Shown in pieces: positions 31,505 through 33,185 of a stretch of DNA of 33,185 nucleotides (positions are counted from its first letter, which is position 1; each line of letters opens with the position of its first letter). Under the pieces are notes generated by a model. That model made no database searches. It was not told where the DNA came from and saw nothing but the letters and a program-made list of their open reading frames with translations. The stretch is from contig JAMDCW010000050.1 of assembly GCA_023489405.1 (NCBI GenBank), forward strand, positions 6,818-40,002, read 5' to 3'. The translations under genes and the position numbers were made by a program. The DNA comes from Chloroflexota bacterium. GTDB taxonomy: Bacteria > Chloroflexota > UBA4733.

Positions 31505-31729
31505 TCTGCTCCCTACCCTCTTCACTTTCTTCACGTTTCGCCGCGCACTCTTACGACGTGGAGGTGGAGCGTCACCACCGACACCGCGACGGAACCGCTC
31601 GCAGTTGGTGGCAGAGCCCAGAGCAGCGCAACTCCACTCGGGTGGTGTGTACTGCTGCCGGGGGGCTAGCGAGAGCGAGGATCGACAGGGCGCGTTTACA
31701 CTGGAATGCATACATTTGGTGAGAGGAGG
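31505..31729. other. Intergenic region between convergent genes
   Basis: This 225-bp stretch holds GGTGG-AGCGTCA-CCACC (31563-31579), a small hairpin that could end the regulator transcript, and some G-rich sequence. The ORFs in the track here (31464-31733 plus, 31442-31711 minus) have no support. I see no gene. Confidence 0.5.
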
Positions 31730-33185
31730 CTAATGAACGCGCGAGCCATTCCCATACGATCCTCCAGGCCTGACCACGGTAACGTGCGTAAGCGTATACG
31801 TAGAGCGCCCATCCCCGAGAAGCAGACGCTGGCCTGTCTGTAACTGATACAGTCCCACGACGATCTGGTAGGTGCCGGGTGCTGTGCTGGGAGGGACGGG
31901 GACTGCCAGATGATCCGCCACCACCTCATCGGCTACCCAATCATTGGTGGGGAGCTTTCCGCTCTGCGGTCGTGCGTCAAGCTGGAAGACCAATCGACCG
32001 CTCGCATCAAGCGCATGGAGGAAGACGGTGTAGTCCGCTGTTGGATTGCGGACTGCCTGCCATTGCAACGTTATGTCTAGCGACTTTCCCGCTTCTACGT
32101 GGTCCGGGACAGCGGCGCTGAGCAGCCGGATCGTCTGGCCAAAGGTGACGTTAGCGCGAAGAGGCAGCGGTGCCGGTAGGGGCGTTTGTCCACCGCTCGA
32201 TCGGACTACGAGGCGGGCTACGACGGGTTGCGGCTCCGGCTGCCCGGTGACTGTCTGCGCATGGAAGGGCTGGTTGGGGTGACCACGGGGATAGACGTAG
32301 ACAGAGAGCAGGGCGAGGCTCGGTGAAGGAGCATCCGGTACAACCCTCAACGTGACGACGTTGCTCACATTGAGTCCTGAGCGCCACTCAGGCGTAGGAA
32401 TGGTGCCACCAGGCTGAAGATCGCGCTGGGCGAGCAGCGTTCCAGTAGGACTACGAAGCTGGATGGAAAACGCCTCACGGACCGCCGCACGCTGCTCAAC
32501 ATGCCAGAGCAACGTCACCGTAAATGGTTCGCCTGGCGCAAGAGGGTGTGCTGGGACAGTCACCTGCGTCAGCCGTAGGGTGCCATACGTCAGTTGGGGA
32601 TCTACCGACTGCACGCGGTTAGCTGGTGTGGCAGCGACAACGGCTATATGATCAATATGAGCCTCTGGTGCGCCACCGTCGACGCCGAGATACACACCGG
32701 TGCGCAAGTTGACCAGGCGAATGTCCAGATTGTACTGACCTGGTGGCACGTTCGCTGAGAGTGGCACATTCAGCGTATCCTCGATGACTTCGCCAGGAAC
32801 CCAGTCGCTCGTTGGCAGCAAACCACCGTGCGGTATGGAAGTAACGGCGAATAGCTGATATCCATGGCTATCGCGCCCAATAAGCGTGACAGCGTAGCTT
32901 CCATCTGGTGGCTTCTCCACCGACCACTGCGTGGCTACCTGCAGGATCCCACCAGCAGGTACCTGTGCTGGTACCCCCACGCTCGTCAAGACGAGACGTC
33001 CGCCGAATATGATACCGGCCCGCTGCGGCAAGGGTGTCGGAGTAGGAAGAGGCGTGGTGTCTCGCACGGTATATGCCTCTACTACCGGGTCACCGAGAGA
33101 CCGACCGCTCGCAGTGGTAGCCGGAATACGCTGATCAGGTAGATATTCCGGATATACAAGGACAGGAAGGCGCCCAAGAAAAGGC
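31730..33185 (-). CDS. C-terminal part of a protein with three related beta-rich domains, probably cell-surface (partial)
   Basis: The minus-strand frame stays open to the window edge, so the track start at 33067 is not the real start. The visible 484 residues contain three related domains of about 120 residues. Each has a pattern like LPPGxxLxVTLxW then ...YTVFLHALDASGRLVFQ, PTNDWVADEVVADHL and PGTYQIVVGLYQLQTGQRL. Pro-rich linkers (PLPTPTPLPQRAG, TPLPAPLPLRAN) join them. Similar modules are found at the C-terminus of Chloroflexota membrane glycosyltransferases (PMT/GT39-like), so the missing N-terminus may be such an enzyme. Local base composition looks more GC-rich than upstream. Function unknown. 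Confidence 0.75.
   Translation of the reverse strand, partial: PFLGRLPVLVYPEYLPDQRIPATTASGRSLGDPVVEAYTVRDTTPLPTPTPLPQRAGIIFGGRLVLTSVGVPAQVPAGGILQVATQWSVEKPPDGSYAVTLIGRDSHGYQLFAVTSIPHGGLLPTSDWVPGEVIEDTLNVPLSANVPPGQYNLDIRLVNLRTGVYLGVDGGAPEAHIDHIAVVAATPANRVQSVDPQLTYGTLRLTQVTVPAHPLAPGEPFTVTLLWHVEQRAAVREAFSIQLRSPTGTLLAQRDLQPGGTIPTPEWRSGLNVSNVVTLRVVPDAPSPSLALLSVYVYPRGHPNQPFHAQTVTGQPEPQPVVARLVVRSSGGQTPLPAPLPLRANVTFGQTIRLLSAAVPDHVEAGKSLDITLQWQAVRNPTADYTVFLHALDASGRLVFQLDARPQSGKLPTNDWVADEVVADHLAVPVPPSTAPGTYQIVVGLYQLQTGQRLLLGDGRSTYTLTHVTVVRPGGSYGNGSRVH

Noticed and set aside
31442-31733. Two opposed 89-aa ORFs between the STAND regulator and the surface protein
   Set aside because: They overlap each other and the end of the regulator gene, and neither resembles a protein family.

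Overview
The window looks like chromosomal DNA of a moderate-GC bacterium, most likely a member of the Chloroflexota (Thermomicrobia/Ktedonobacteria-like). This is inferred from gene content, not from a search: MurT/GatD lipid II amidation genes, a CdaA-type cyclic-di-AMP receptor, a large XRE/NB-ARC/TPR regulator, multi-domain surface proteins with Pro-rich linkers, type 2 IPP isomerase, and RND/MFP genes without TolC. I see no tRNA, rRNA, CRISPR array, insertion sequence or prophage.

Layout. 1-2205: the tail of an unknown CxxC protein, then murT-gatD. 2232-3236: a Gfo/Idh/MocA oxidoreductase on the minus strand. 3395-6135: an NAD-salvage operon of an NrtR-like Nudix regulator, nicotinamidase and nicotinate phosphoribosyltransferase. 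6140-7332: a possible small minus-strand gene and a two-part GNAT protein. 7428-12272: a same-strand run with a small membrane protein, a cyclic-di-AMP receptor, an internally duplicated unknown protein, a MraY-like transferase with a long unexplained C-terminal domain, an aminoglycoside-phosphotransferase-fold protein that lacks the catalytic Asp, and an UlaG-like metallo-hydrolase. This is the best candidate for an undescribed system. 12382-13464: a second Gfo/Idh/MocA gene.

13609-16331: housekeeping genes tatA, rpmE (with a clear terminator), prfA and prmC. 16344-18168 (minus): fni and a seven-helix membrane protein. 18329-20328: E1 alpha and beta of a 2-oxoacid (pyruvate/acetoin-type) dehydrogenase, with no E2/E3 nearby. 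20425-21894 (minus): purF with several altered active-site residues.

22009-27362: an RND efflux pump and a lipoprotein adaptor with a very long coiled-coil hairpin. They follow a long leader in which a strong hairpin buries the Shine-Dalgarno and start codon of the pump, and two tiny overlapping ORFs run into it. 27445-28389: a LysR regulator with a 27-bp inverted repeat upstream. 28429-28593 (minus): a 54-aa ORF missed by the track, with an excellent ribosome-binding site. 28811-31504: a large XRE-NB-ARC-TPR regulator. 31730-33185 (minus): the 3' part of a protein with three related beta-sandwich-like domains, running off the window.

All calls rest on reading motifs and on general knowledge of the families. 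No alignment, HMM search or folding was run.
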